Below are positions 7,668-16,474 of a DNA stretch of 37,694 nucleotides, in pieces. The stretch's first letter is position 1; each line of letters starts with the position of its first letter. Made by a program: the position numbers and the translations under genes. The notes below the pieces were generated by a model. It was not told the DNA's origin. It searched no databases and worked only from the letters and a program-made list of their open reading frames with translations. The DNA is from DAOUKH01 sp034421515 (GTDB taxonomy: Bacteria > Chloroflexota > Dehalococcoidia > SHYB01): NCBI GenBank assembly GCA_034421515.1, contig DAOUKH010000030.1:1-37694 (forward strand), written 5' to 3'.

Positions 7668-8501
7668 ATGCGATTCACCAAGTATCACGGGGCAGGGAAC
7701 GATTTTCTCGTCATCGAAGCCGACGGCGGCGCGGCCGATTGGCCGGCGTTGGCGGTGGCGATGTGCGAGCGGCACACCGGCGTCGGCGCCGACGGACTGC
7801 TGGTCGTCGAGGCGTCGGAGAGAGCGGCGCACCGGATGGTGCTGTTCAACGCCGACGGCTCGGAGGCGGAGACGTCGGGGAACGGCATCCGCTGCTTCGC
7901 GAAGCACGTGATCGAGGAGCTTGGCGCGCCGAGCGACCCCCTCATCATCGAGACGCTGGCGGGGATCCATGAGATCACGCCCCGGTTCGAGGACGGAAAG
8001 GTCGTCGCCGCCCGCATCGGCATGGGCGCGCCGCGTTTCGACCCCGAGCAGATCCCGGTGGCGCTGCGCGGCGTCGACCGCGTGATCGACCACCCCCTCG
8101 AGGTCGGCGATGCCAGCCTGACCATCACCAGCCTGTCCATGGGCAACCCCCACGCCGTCGTGTTCATCGACGAGCCGGTGGAGGCGTGGCCGCTGGAGCG
8201 CGTCGGCCCGCTGGTCGAGCGCGACCCGTTCTTCCCCCGCCGGGTGAACTTCGAGATCGTCAACGTCGAGAGCCCGGACCGCGTCAAGGCGCGGGTCTGG
8301 GAACGCGGCGCGAGCGAGACGCTGGCCTGCGGCAGCGGGGCGTCGGCAATCGCCGTCGCGGCCCGGCTGAAGGGGCTGGCGGGCGAGTCGCTCGTGGTCA
8401 GCCTGCCCGGCGGAGACCTCAAGATCGACTGGGACGGCGAGGGCGAGGTCTGGCTGGAAGGGCCAGTCGCCCGTGTCTTCGCCGGCGACTGGCTGCTGTA
8501 G
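7668..8501 (+). CDS. dapF: Diaminopimelate epimerase
   Basis: 277-residue DapF, which interconverts LL- and meso-diaminopimelate in lysine and peptidoglycan-precursor synthesis in the cytoplasm. The N-terminus KYHGAGNDF is diagnostic. The two catalytic cysteines are Cys76 in GNGIRC and Cys221 in ACGSGA, in the two halves of the pseudo-symmetric fold. MGNPHAVVF (158-166) is also typical. The start is ATG 7668, matching the family N-terminus. An ideal -10 box ends nine bases upstream and no Shine-Dalgarno sequence is present, so translation may begin on a leaderless mRNA. Its presence means meso-DAP or lysine is made through the DAP pathway. It stands alone among catabolic genes. Confidence 0.97.
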   Translation: MRFTKYHGAGNDFLVIEADGGAADWPALAVAMCERHTGVGADGLLVVEASERAAHRMVLFNADGSEAETSGNGIRCFAKHVIEELGAPSDPLIIETLAGIHEITPRFEDGKVVAARIGMGAPRFDPEQIPVALRGVDRVIDHPLEVGDASLTITSLSMGNPHAVVFIDEPVEAWPLERVGPLVERDPFFPRRVNFEIVNVESPDRVKARVWERGASETLACGSGASAIAVAARLKGLAGESLVVSLPGGDLKIDWDGEGEVWLEGPVARVFAGDWLL

Positions 8502-8688
8502 GCGGCGGGCGCCACGCCCCGGCCCGCCGACGCGCCTGCGGCGCGTGCCCTCTTTCAGTTTCCCCCAAGAGGAGGAAAGGTTTAAGGTGCTCCCCCTGCG
8601 GGATCTGGCGGGGTTCGGTCGTCCGTGGCGGTGGGCGCGGGGCCCCTCATCTCAATCTTCTCCCGAGGGAGAAGAGGAAGGGCCGCCC
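8502..8688. repeat. Second palindrome-rich convergent intergenic region with dispersed repeat copy
   Basis: No gene is seen. The 26-base sequence at 8639-8664 is identical to 6755-6780. Here it runs into a perfect 8-base inverted repeat, CTTCTCCC/GGGAGAAG (8657-8664 and 8667-8674, two bases between). A GCGCC/GGCGC hairpin lies near 8533-8545, and a G/A-rich run ending in GGTTTAA near 8570-8585. As in the first copy, it lies where two genes converge, so it may terminate transcription from both sides. Confidence 0.65.
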
Positions 8689-9798
8689 CTACGGGACGAG
8701 GACGGCGCGGGTGATGGCGGGGCGGCGGGCGTCCCACTCGGCTTGCTCGAAGGCCTGGTTGATTTCGTCGAGCTTGAAGCGGTGGGAGACCATCTTCTTG
8801 AACGGGACCTTGTCCTGGCTGCGTGAGAGGAAGTCGAGCAGCATGGGGATGACGTCGGGGGTGTAGGCGACGGAGCCGACGATGTGCTTGCCGGTGAGGA
8901 CGAGGGTAGAGGCGTCGAAGGTGACGGTGTGGCCGGGGAAGTAGAGGCCGATCTCGACGAACGTGCCGCCCTTGCGCAGCATGGCGACGCCCTCGGGGAG
9001 CAGCTCGGGGCGGCCGACGAGCTCGATCACGGCGTCGGCGCCGAGCCCGCCGGTGAGGTCCTTGACCCGCTGGACGCGCGTCTCGGGCGTGTTGAACTCC
9101 TCGATGTTGATGGTGTGGTCGGCGCCGAACTCCTCGGCGAGCTGGAGGCGGTTCTCGAGGCGGTCGAGGACGATGACGTTGTAGGCGCCCATGTCCTTGG
9201 CCATGGCGATGGCGGTGAGGCCGAGCCCGCCCGCGCCCTGCACGACGACGGAAGAGCCGTGGCCGACCCTCCCCTGGATGAGGCCCTGGGTCGCGGTGCC
9301 CATGGCGCAGTTGATGGGGCCGAGGACCTCGTCGTCGATCTCGTCGGGGACGCGGTAGAGGGAGCGCTGGGGGTGGACGTAGTAGTAGTCGGCGTAGGTG
9401 CCGACGAAGTAGGGCCAGTCGCCGACGCCGGGCGGCGCGCCGCGCTGGCCGATGCAGAGGTTGGCCTCGCCGTGCAGGCACATGCGGCAGCTCCCGCAGT
9501 GGGTGCCCATGGTGTGGATGACGCGGTCGCCCTCCTTGAGGGGGACGCCGGCGGAGTCGGTAGTCACGCCCTTGCCGAGCTTGTAGACGACGCCGGTGCC
9601 CTCGTGGCCCATGACGCGGCCCGCGGGCGGGAGGGGCCAGCCGGTGGTGTCGCCGCGCCAGGTGTGGAGATCGGTGCCGCAGATGCCGGCCTGGGTGATC
9701 TTGAGAAGAACGTCGCCGGGCTCGGGGTCGGGGACGTCGTACTCGACGATCTCGAACGGCTTGCGGTACTCCCTGAGGACGACGACTCGGCCCTTCAT
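8689..9798 (-). CDS. Zinc-dependent medium-chain alcohol dehydrogenase
   Basis: 369-residue MDR-family dehydrogenase. Catalytic zinc ligands are visible at Cys40 (AGICGTDLH) and His65-Glu66 (GHEG). The structural zinc lobe has Cys101, 104, 107 and 115 in the C-x2-C-x2-C-x7-C arrangement. The Rossmann motif reads GAGGLG and is followed by VLDR, where Asp suggests NAD. It should oxidise an alcohol or polyol in the cytoplasm; the substrate is not predictable. A strong GGAGGGAG site precedes ATG 9798. TAGAAT (minus strand, 9831-9836) lies further upstream, so it may have its own promoter although it follows the VOC gene on the same strand. Confidence 0.92.
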   Translation of the reverse strand: MKGRVVVLREYRKPFEIVEYDVPDPEPGDVLLKITQAGICGTDLHTWRGDTTGWPLPPAGRVMGHEGTGVVYKLGKGVTTDSAGVPLKEGDRVIHTMGTHCGSCRMCLHGEANLCIGQRGAPPGVGDWPYFVGTYADYYYVHPQRSLYRVPDEIDDEVLGPINCAMGTATQGLIQGRVGHGSSVVVQGAGGLGLTAIAMAKDMGAYNVIVLDRLENRLQLAEEFGADHTINIEEFNTPETRVQRVKDLTGGLGADAVIELVGRPELLPEGVAMLRKGGTFVEIGLYFPGHTVTFDASTLVLTGKHIVGSVAYTPDVIPMLLDFLSRSQDKVPFKKMVSHRFKLDEINQAFEQAEWDARRPAITRAVLVP

Positions 9799-9830
9799 GC
9801 ACTCCCTCCGCGCCCGGCGCGCCGCGGGGC

Positions 9831-9836
9831 ATTCTA
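9831..9836 (-). promoter_or_regulatory. -10-like hexamer upstream of the alcohol dehydrogenase
   Basis: TAGAAT on the minus strand, 33 bases before the ATG at 9798. It is one of a recurring set of such boxes in the window. No -35 match is visible. Confidence 0.4.
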
Positions 9837-9875
9837 TCCGAAGTGCGCCGGCGGCGGGTAGGGAGGCGGGCGGCG

Positions 9876-10775
9876 CTACCCAAGCACCGGGTGGCCGGGG
9901 ATGACACGGTCGGTGAAGCCGAAGACGCCGCCGAAGGCTTCGTCGTGGTCGAGCTCGAAGGTGTGGGGGCCGCGGTCGTGGATGGTGAGGCCGAAGCGCT
10001 CGGCGTGCTGCCGGGCGGCGGCGAAGTTGCGAACCTTGAAGGTGAAGGCGTAGATGATGGGGCCGTGCTCGGCCATGTGCTTGGCGATGTCGGACTCGGG
10101 GTCGACGGGGTGGGCGAGCTCGATGATGGAGTCGGCGATGGCGTAGTAGCGGCTCTGGGTGCCCTTGGCCTCGTACCGCTCCTCGTGGACAAGGGTGCAG
10201 CCGAGCAGGTCTTCGTAGAACCGCGAGGCGCCGTCGAGGTCGGCCACCGCGACGGTCGAATGGCTCAGCCCCTCGACGCCGAGTGGGTGGCGGTCGCTCC
10301 AGTAGGAGGCGTCCCACCACGGACGGCGGCGGGGGTCGTGGAAGTCGGGGTCCTCGCCGATGAACTCGAAGAGCGTGCCGTAGGCGTCCTTGGGGTGCGG
10401 CACGAAGAAGCGGAAGTCCTCGTCGGGGAGCTTGGTGACCTGCCGGCCGCCCGGGAGGGCGACGCGGACGCCGTTGTCGAGCAGGTGCTGGGCGAGGCCG
10501 CGAAGGTCCTCGACCCAGAAGGCGATGTTGATGAAGTGGGGGCCGTGCCGCCGGAGGAAGCGGGCCGAGGGGGCGTCGCCGTTGGGGTCGACGGGGGCCA
10601 GCGTTTCGAGGGAGAAGGTGCCGCCCATGAGGTTTGCGCCGTTGCGGCTGCCCTCGAACTCCAGAAACTGCGCCTCGTAGACCCAGCTTCCCAGGAAGTC
10701 GTGGTAGAACCTGCCGGCTTCGAGCACGTCGGGGACGATGTTCGATCCGTGGAAGAGCTTGACGATCTTGAACAT
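9876..10775 (-). CDS. Two-domain VOC (glyoxalase/dioxygenase fold) protein
   Basis: 299-residue protein with two vicinal-oxygen-chelate modules. The first (about 3-135) begins KLFHGSNIVPDVLEAGRFYHDFLG and ends with YGTLFEFIGE. The second (about 168-295) begins LSHSTVAVADLDGASRFYEDLLG and ends GVFGFTD. Each shows the family pattern of an early His and a late Glu or equivalent metal-ligand position. Such proteins include extradiol dioxygenases, epimerases and glyoxalases, and the reaction here is open. The start is ATG 10775 with AGGAGG seven bases upstream. It follows the double CoA-transferase gene by about 50 bases and probably belongs to the same transcription unit, with an extra promoter possible at 10816-10821. 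Confidence 0.85.
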   Translation of the reverse strand: MFKIVKLFHGSNIVPDVLEAGRFYHDFLGSWVYEAQFLEFEGSRNGANLMGGTFSLETLAPVDPNGDAPSARFLRRHGPHFINIAFWVEDLRGLAQHLLDNGVRVALPGGRQVTKLPDEDFRFFVPHPKDAYGTLFEFIGEDPDFHDPRRRPWWDASYWSDRHPLGVEGLSHSTVAVADLDGASRFYEDLLGCTLVHEERYEAKGTQSRYYAIADSIIELAHPVDPESDIAKHMAEHGPIIYAFTFKVRNFAAARQHAERFGLTIHDRGPHTFELDHDEAFGGVFGFTDRVIPGHPVLG

Positions 10776-10815
10776 GGACGCCTCCTGCCGGCGGAAGCCG
10801 CCGGGCGCTCGGCGC

Positions 10816-10821
10816 ATTCTA
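10816..10821 (-). promoter_or_regulatory. -10-like hexamer upstream of the VOC gene
   Basis: TAGAAT on the minus strand, 41 bases before the ATG at 10775, in the short gap after the CoA-transferase stop. No convincing -35 box is visible. Confidence 0.4.
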
Positions 10822-10825
10822 CCCG

Positions 10826-13240
10826 CTAGTCGGCGTAGAGGACGACGGGGGCGGGGATGGTGGGCGGCGGCGAGTCGGCGACGAGGCCCTTCTCGTACAG
10901 ATCTGTTATCCGTTGCTCGGAGAGGCCGAGCAGGCCGCGGAGGATCTCGGCGTTGTGCTCGCCGTAGAGGGGCGATGGCATCCGTATCCGTGCCGGCGAG
11001 GCGGGGAGCTTCCACGGCGCGCCCGGCATCGGCCAGAGGCCCATTTCGGCGTGGGGGACGCGCTCGTAGAAGCCGCGGGCGTGGAAGTGGAGGTTGCTCA
11101 GCAGCTCCCAGTTTTCGAGCACGGGGGCGGCGGCGATGCCGTGTGCTTGCAGAAGGCCGGCGGCTTCGTGGTGGTCGAAGGCGGAGGTCCAGGTGGCGAT
11201 GGCCTCGTCGATCTCGTCGTGGCGGGCGCGGCGCTCCTCGATGGCGGCAAGCGCGGGGTCGGCAAGCGCGGGGTCGGCGATAAGGGCGGCCAGCCGGGAC
11301 CACTCTTCGTCCGAACGGATGCAGAGGACGACCCAGGAGTCGTCGCCCATGGTGGGGTAGCAGCCCTGGGGGGCGAAGCGGCGGTGGCGGTTTCCGCGCC
11401 GCTCGGGGAGGACGCCGGTCGCCTGGTACTCAATCAGCGGCTCGGCGAAGAAGATGATGCCGTTCTCTTCGAGCGAGAGGTCGACGTACTGGCCCTCGCC
11501 CGTGCGGTCGCGGTGTTCGAGGGCGGCGAGGACTGCGGCGGCGGTGTGGGCCGCGGTGATGGGGTCGGCATAGAACATGCCGGTGTGGTAGGGGCGGGCC
11601 TCGTCGCGGTAGCCCATGACGGCGGAGAGGCCGCAGGAGGCCTCGATGTTGGCGCCGAAGGAGACGTAGTTGCGCGCCGGGCCGGTGTGCCCGAAGGCGG
11701 AGATGGCGGCCATGATGAGCCGCGGGTTGACCTCGCGGAGGGTCTCGTAGTCGAGGTTCAGGTTGGTCATGACGCGGGGGCTGTTGTTCTCGATGAAGAC
11801 GTCGGCCTCTCGGATGAGGTCGAGGAAGACGGCGCGCCCCTCCGGCGCGGCGACGTCGAGGGTGAGCGAGCGCTTGTTGCGGTGGAGCTTGTTGAAGTAG
11901 GGCGAGCGGTTGTAGTGGTGCTTCAGCGGCTGCTTGCCGGGGTAGATGACGGTGCGGCCCAGGGGACGGTTGGGGTTTTCGACCTTGATGACGTCGGCGC
12001 CGAGGTCGCCGAGGAGGCGTCCGGCGTAGGGCCCGGCCCAGTTGCCGGTGATCTCGACGACGCGCACACCGGTGAGGGGGAGCTTGGCGGCGGCGTAGCC
12101 TTCCGGCGTGGTGGGGCGCGGCCGTGGAGCGCGGGCGGGCCAGCCGGCGGCTTCGGTCCCTGGAGACGGGGCGGGTCGGCGGACCGATGCGGGTGAGCGG
12201 CTGAGCTTGTAGGGGAAGCCGGGGAAGGTCATCGGGTTGCCGTCGTCGCCCTCGCCCTCGACCCACCAGTCGCGGGCCTGAATGACGGGGGAGCGGAGCA
12301 GGTCGGCGGCGTCGTAGACCGGCGTCGCGGGAATCCGAAGCTCCTGGGCGCTGGCGAAGATCTCCTCCTTGGTGTGGGCGAGGAGCCAGTCGGCGAGCAG
12401 TTGGGCGAGGAAGTCCTCGTGCTCCTTCCAACCCTCGCGGGTGGCGAAGCAGGGGTCGCCGGCGAGGTCGGGCCGGTCGACGAGGGTGAAGAGGGCCGGG
12501 TCGAAGCGCACGGTCATGAAGCGCACCCAGCCGTCGGCGCAGCGCAGGGGCTCGGCCTTCTTGCGGCGCTCGACGATGCCCTGGTGCGTCCAGTTGCCCA
12601 GCGTCCAGATATGCGCCGAGAGCAGCGCCTCGATGGCAGAGACGTCGACGTGCTGGCCTCGCCCCGTGATCGCGGCCCAACGCAGCGCCGCCAGGGAGGC
12701 CACGGCGGCCTGCGCGCCGGCGTGGAACATCGACTGGTTGTAGGGCACCATCAGCGGCTCCCTGGCGGCGTCGCCGCCGAAGAAGAGGTAGCCCCCAAGG
12801 GCCCAATCGACGATCTCCTCGCTCTCCCAATGGGCGTAGGGGCCGTCCTGGCCGAAGTGGGTGATCGACGTCAGGGTCAGCGCGGGATTCGCCTGAGCGA
12901 GGTTGTCGAAGGCGAGGCCCAGGGCGGCGAGCTCGCCCGGCTTACCGCTTTCGACGACGAGGTCGGCCTCGGCGGCAAGCTCACGGAAGCGGGCGCGGCC
13001 CGCCTCGGTGGCAAGGTCGATGGACGCCCGCTCCTTGTTGCCGCCGAGGTAAGCGAAGAGCGCGCCGGCGCGGTCGGCGGCGCCGGCGGTCGGGGGCAGG
13101 CGCCGCAGGGGATGTCCCGCCGACGGCTCCCCGATAAGCACGTCGGCGCCGAGGTCGGCGAGCAGGCGCGTGCAGTACGATCCCGCGACGCTGGTGCTTA
13201 TGTCGAGGACGCGCAGGCCCTCCAATGCGAGCGGCGGCAT
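10826..13240 (-). CDS. Tandem-fused family III CoA-transferase (inactive half plus active half)
   Basis: 804-residue protein made of two full CaiB/BaiF (family III) CoA-transferase modules. Half one is about residues 5-355, starting LEGLRVLDISTS. A Pro/Arg-rich linker spans 356-385. Half two is about 388-804, starting LTGVRVVEITGNWAGPYAGR. Family III enzymes move CoA between acids through an aspartyl anhydride. Aligned on the helix ending LAAL...TGxG, that Asp (Asp169 in formyl-CoA transferase) is Asp559 in half two but Met171 in half one. The chain therefore looks like a fused catalytic/non-catalytic heterodimer. Start ATG 13240 has no clear ribosome-binding site; TATCCT (minus strand, 13251-13256) lies ten bases upstream. 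It follows the MFS and UGSC genes on the same strand. Confidence 0.9.
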   Translation of the reverse strand: MPPLALEGLRVLDISTSVAGSYCTRLLADLGADVLIGEPSAGHPLRRLPPTAGAADRAGALFAYLGGNKERASIDLATEAGRARFRELAAEADLVVESGKPGELAALGLAFDNLAQANPALTLTSITHFGQDGPYAHWESEEIVDWALGGYLFFGGDAAREPLMVPYNQSMFHAGAQAAVASLAALRWAAITGRGQHVDVSAIEALLSAHIWTLGNWTHQGIVERRKKAEPLRCADGWVRFMTVRFDPALFTLVDRPDLAGDPCFATREGWKEHEDFLAQLLADWLLAHTKEEIFASAQELRIPATPVYDAADLLRSPVIQARDWWVEGEGDDGNPMTFPGFPYKLSRSPASVRRPAPSPGTEAAGWPARAPRPRPTTPEGYAAAKLPLTGVRVVEITGNWAGPYAGRLLGDLGADVIKVENPNRPLGRTVIYPGKQPLKHHYNRSPYFNKLHRNKRSLTLDVAAPEGRAVFLDLIREADVFIENNSPRVMTNLNLDYETLREVNPRLIMAAISAFGHTGPARNYVSFGANIEASCGLSAVMGYRDEARPYHTGMFYADPITAAHTAAAVLAALEHRDRTGEGQYVDLSLEENGIIFFAEPLIEYQATGVLPERRGNRHRRFAPQGCYPTMGDDSWVVLCIRSDEEWSRLAALIADPALADPALAAIEERRARHDEIDEAIATWTSAFDHHEAAGLLQAHGIAAAPVLENWELLSNLHFHARGFYERVPHAEMGLWPMPGAPWKLPASPARIRMPSPLYGEHNAEILRGLLGLSEQRITDLYEKGLVADSPPPTIPAPVVLYAD

Positions 13241-13268
13241 GGCGGGCGCAAGGATACCGGAAGGGCGG

Positions 13269-14855
13269 CTAGTCGGGCGAGGGCGGGCGTGGCGGCTTTG
13301 CAGTGTCTTCGGGGTAGTACTGCTCGCGGGCGGGCATGAACTTCGCCACGAGGAGCGCGCCGAATACGGCGATGCCGCTGCCGGCCAGAATGGCGTAGCC
13401 GAGGGCGTCGGCGAAGGCGGCGCGGGAGGCGAGGTCGAGCGCCGCCCCGGCGGGCCCGTCGAGGGATCCGGCGATCCGAACAGCCGCTCCGACGGAGTCG
13501 CCGGCGGCGGCAACCTGGCCCGGAGGAAGGCCCGCGATGCCGTCGAGGGTGTCCGATACGTTGCTGGAGTAGAGCGAGGCGAAGATGGAGCCGATCACCG
13601 CGACGCCCAAGGCCCCGCCGACCTGCCGCACCACGTCGTTCATCGCCGAGCCGACGCCGGCGTCGGCGCGGGGGACGGCGCCCATGACGGCATTGGTCGA
13701 GGGCGCCATGATCAGTCCCATCGACGCGGCGATGGACAAGATCACGGCGCCGATCACCGCGTAGGGGGTGTCTACGTCGTAGACGTTGATCACGGAAAGG
13801 GCGCCGGCAAGCATGAGCAGGCCCAAGGCGACGGTGCGCTTGGTGCCGATCCGCTCGTTGAGCCGTTCCCCAGCGCGGGAACCGATGGCGACTCCCGCCG
13901 CGATCGGGAGCATCGCCATCCCGGCCTCCAGCGGAGAGAAGCCTTTGACGAATTGCAGGTATTGCGTCATGCCGAACGCCATCCCAAAGAGGGCGAAGAA
14001 GGCGCAGCCGAGCGACGCGGCGCCCGCGGAGAAGCGGAAACGTCGGAGGAAGCGGAAGTCGAAGAGGGGATGGGGCGTGCGGAGCTCGTAGACGGCGAAG
14101 ACGATGGCGAGCGCGACGGAGGCGGCGAATCCCGCGATCACCAGCGGGGCGGTCCACCCGAGTTCCGGCGCTTCGATGATCGCGAAGACGAGGATGGCGA
14201 CGGAGGCGGTGGAGAGCACGGCGCCGGGGACGTCGAGGCGCCGGGGGACGGCGTCTTTGCTTTCGGGCACGAGGCGCACGCCTAGTGCGAGCGCGGCAAG
14301 GGTGAACGGGACGTTGATCAGGAAGACGGCCTCCCACGAGAAGGTCTCGATCAGCGCTCCTCCGACCAGCGGGCCGAGGCCGACCCCTATGCCGCCCACG
14401 GCGGCCCAAATGGCGATGGCCTTGGCGCGTTCGGGGCCTACTACGAACACGTCCGTGATGATCGACAGGGTCGACGGCATGATCATCGCGCCGCCGACGC
14501 CCATGCCGGCCCGGGCCGCGATGACGTGCCCGGCACTCTCCGCAAAGATGGCGCTAAAGGCGGCGGCGCTGAAGACTATGAGGCCGAGCCGCAGCATCAT
14601 GGCCCGACCGTGGCGGTCTCCCAGGCTTCCCATCGTCAGCAGCAGGCCGGCGAAGACGAGGATGTAGGAGTCGACCATCCACTGGAGGATCGAGGCACTA
14701 GCGTCGAACTCGCGTTGCAGCGTCGGAATCGCGACGTTCAGGACGGTGTTGTCCATCCCGATGATGACGAGGCTCAGGGAGAGCGTTCCCAGCGTCCACC
14801 AGCGGAGGGGGCTTGCTCGAAGCTCTTCGGCGGTGAGGGCCCGCAGTCCGATCAA
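13269..14855 (-). CDS. MFS transporter, DHA2-type 14-TM drug/proton antiporter family (second of a tandem pair)
   Basis: 528-residue inner-membrane transporter with about 14 hydrophobic segments. DHA2-type motifs are visible: MDNTVLNVAIPTLQREF in TM1, LGDRHGRAMML after TM2-3, and a Gly-rich antiporter-type stretch GGIGVGLGPLVGG in TM5. The start is an unusual TTG at 14855. It overlaps the upstream MFS stop as TTGA, which implies translational coupling. The start is supported by its paralogue, since MIGLRALTAEELRASPLRWW aligns with MFKLTALKIEELRGSRLRWW. It probably exports a small organic compound. Its position between UGSC and CoA-transferase genes suggests the substrate belongs to that pathway. 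Confidence 0.9.
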   Translation of the reverse strand: MIGLRALTAEELRASPLRWWTLGTLSLSLVIIGMDNTVLNVAIPTLQREFDASASILQWMVDSYILVFAGLLLTMGSLGDRHGRAMMLRLGLIVFSAAAFSAIFAESAGHVIAARAGMGVGGAMIMPSTLSIITDVFVVGPERAKAIAIWAAVGGIGVGLGPLVGGALIETFSWEAVFLINVPFTLAALALGVRLVPESKDAVPRRLDVPGAVLSTASVAILVFAIIEAPELGWTAPLVIAGFAASVALAIVFAVYELRTPHPLFDFRFLRRFRFSAGAASLGCAFFALFGMAFGMTQYLQFVKGFSPLEAGMAMLPIAAGVAIGSRAGERLNERIGTKRTVALGLLMLAGALSVINVYDVDTPYAVIGAVILSIAASMGLIMAPSTNAVMGAVPRADAGVGSAMNDVVRQVGGALGVAVIGSIFASLYSSNVSDTLDGIAGLPPGQVAAAGDSVGAAVRIAGSLDGPAGAALDLASRAAFADALGYAILAGSGIAVFGALLVAKFMPAREQYYPEDTAKPPRPPSPD

Positions 14856-16444
14856 CCCGCTCCCCCCGCGCCGGCGCCGGTCTGCGCGCCGGCGTCGTCG
14901 CCGTAGTCCTGGTGGCGGGAGGGCATGAACCGGGCAATGAAGAGGGCCGCGACGAAAGTGACGCCGCCGCCGGCCATGATGGCGATGCCCATGGCGTCGG
15001 CGAAGTTGGTGCGGGCCGCGAGGTCGAGCGTCGCGCCCGCCGGGCCGCCGATGTCGGCGGCGATAGTGGTGGCTAGGCCCACGGCGTCGGAGGCGACGTC
15101 GATCTGGTCCGGGGAGAGCGCGCCGCTGAGGTCCTCCACCGTTTCCGCCATCTTGCCGGCGTAGAGGGAGGTCATAACCGAGCCGATCACCGCGACGCCG
15201 AGGGCGCCGGCGATCTGTCGGGCGATGTCGTTGACGGCGGAGCCGACGCCGGCGTCGGAGCGTGGGGAGGCGCCCACGATGGCGTCGATCGACGGCGGCA
15301 TGACGAGGCCCAGCGAGAACTCGTTGTAGAAGATGACGAAGGCGATCACGGCGAGGGGAGTACCTAGGCTATAGAAACCGATGGCGGTGAACCCGCCGGT
15401 CAACATCAGCAGGCCCAAGGTCACCGACCCCTTGATGCCAACCCTCCCGACGAGGCGCTGTCCAACGCGCACACCCGTAGGGAACCCCACGGCAATGGGA
15501 AGCATCAGCGCGCCCGCCTCCAACGGCGAAAGCTCCCTCACAAACTGCAGGTATTGCGTCATGCCGAACATCATTCCGAAGAGGGCGAAGAAGGAGAGAC
15601 CGAGCGCGGCGACGCCGGCAGTGAAGAGCGGACGGAGGAAGAAGCGTAGGTTGAGGAGGGGATAGGGTGTGCGAAGCTGGTAGGCGACGAACGCCGCCCC
15701 CAACACGGCAGCCGCGGCGAAGCCGCCGAAGACCGTCGGGTCGCTCCAGCCGTGGGCGGGTACCCGGATGATGGCGAAGACGAGGATGGTCGTGGCGGCG
15801 GTGGAGAGGGCGGCTCCGGGGAGATCCAGGGGACGGTAGGCGGGGTCTTTGCTGTCGGGGACGAGCCTGAGGCTTGAGAGCAGGGCGGCGAGGGCCACCA
15901 AAATTGTGACGATGAAGACCGCCTTCCAAGAGAAGGCGACGATCAGCGCTCCGCCGGTCAGGGGCCCGACGCCGACGCCGACGCCGCCGATCGCCACCCA
16001 GATCGCGATGGCCTTGGCCCGTTCCGGACCGGCAAAGATTTCGTTGACGTTGGAGAGGCTGCAGGGCAAGAGCATGGCCCCGCCCGCTCCCATGACGGCC
16101 CGCGCCAGGATCAGCTGGAGGGCGTTTCCAGAAAAGATGGCGCCCAGCGAACCGACGATGAAAACGACGAGCCCCAGGCGCATCAGCCGCGCTCTCCCGA
16201 AACGGTCGCCGAGGTTGCCCATGGTGAGGAGCAGCCCGGCGAAGGCGAGGATGTGGGCGGTCGCTATCCACTGGAGCATGGAGGCGCTGGCGTCGAACTC
16301 GCGCTGCAGCGTGGGCAGCGAAATGGCGAGGAGGGTGTTGTCCATCCCCGTGATTACGGCGCTCAATGAGAGGGCGCCGAGCGCCCACCAGCGCAGGCGG
16401 CTGCCGCGAAGCTCCTCGATCTTGAGGGCGGTCAGCTTGAACAC
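14852..16444 (-). CDS. MFS transporter, DHA2-type 14-TM drug/proton antiporter family (first of a tandem pair)
   Basis: 530-residue paralogue of the neighbouring transporter, alike along its whole length: MDNTLLAISLPTLQREFDAS, NLGDRFGRARLMRLG, and GGVGVGVGPLTGG in TM5. About 14 membrane segments are visible. The start appears to be GTG 16444; no strong ribosome-binding site is seen. It lies 30 bases after the UGSC selenoprotein stop on the same strand and overlaps the next transporter gene by four bases. Such duplicates could form two exporters of different specificity or a heteromeric pair; the sequence does not decide. Confidence 0.9.
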   Translation of the reverse strand: MFKLTALKIEELRGSRLRWWALGALSLSAVITGMDNTLLAISLPTLQREFDASASMLQWIATAHILAFAGLLLTMGNLGDRFGRARLMRLGLVVFIVGSLGAIFSGNALQLILARAVMGAGGAMLLPCSLSNVNEIFAGPERAKAIAIWVAIGGVGVGVGPLTGGALIVAFSWKAVFIVTILVALAALLSSLRLVPDSKDPAYRPLDLPGAALSTAATTILVFAIIRVPAHGWSDPTVFGGFAAAAVLGAAFVAYQLRTPYPLLNLRFFLRPLFTAGVAALGLSFFALFGMMFGMTQYLQFVRELSPLEAGALMLPIAVGFPTGVRVGQRLVGRVGIKGSVTLGLLMLTGGFTAIGFYSLGTPLAVIAFVIFYNEFSLGLVMPPSIDAIVGASPRSDAGVGSAVNDIARQIAGALGVAVIGSVMTSLYAGKMAETVEDLSGALSPDQIDVASDAVGLATTIAADIGGPAGATLDLAARTNFADAMGIAIMAGGGVTFVAALFIARFMPSRHQDYGDDAGAQTGAGAGGAG

Positions 16445-16474
16445 GCGGGCCTTGCCGTCATCGCGGCGCGGGCG

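Noticed and set aside
10913..12196. Long plus-strand open frame inside the fused CoA-transferase
   Set aside because: It is antisense to a gene with clear family motifs throughout, and its own translation shows none.
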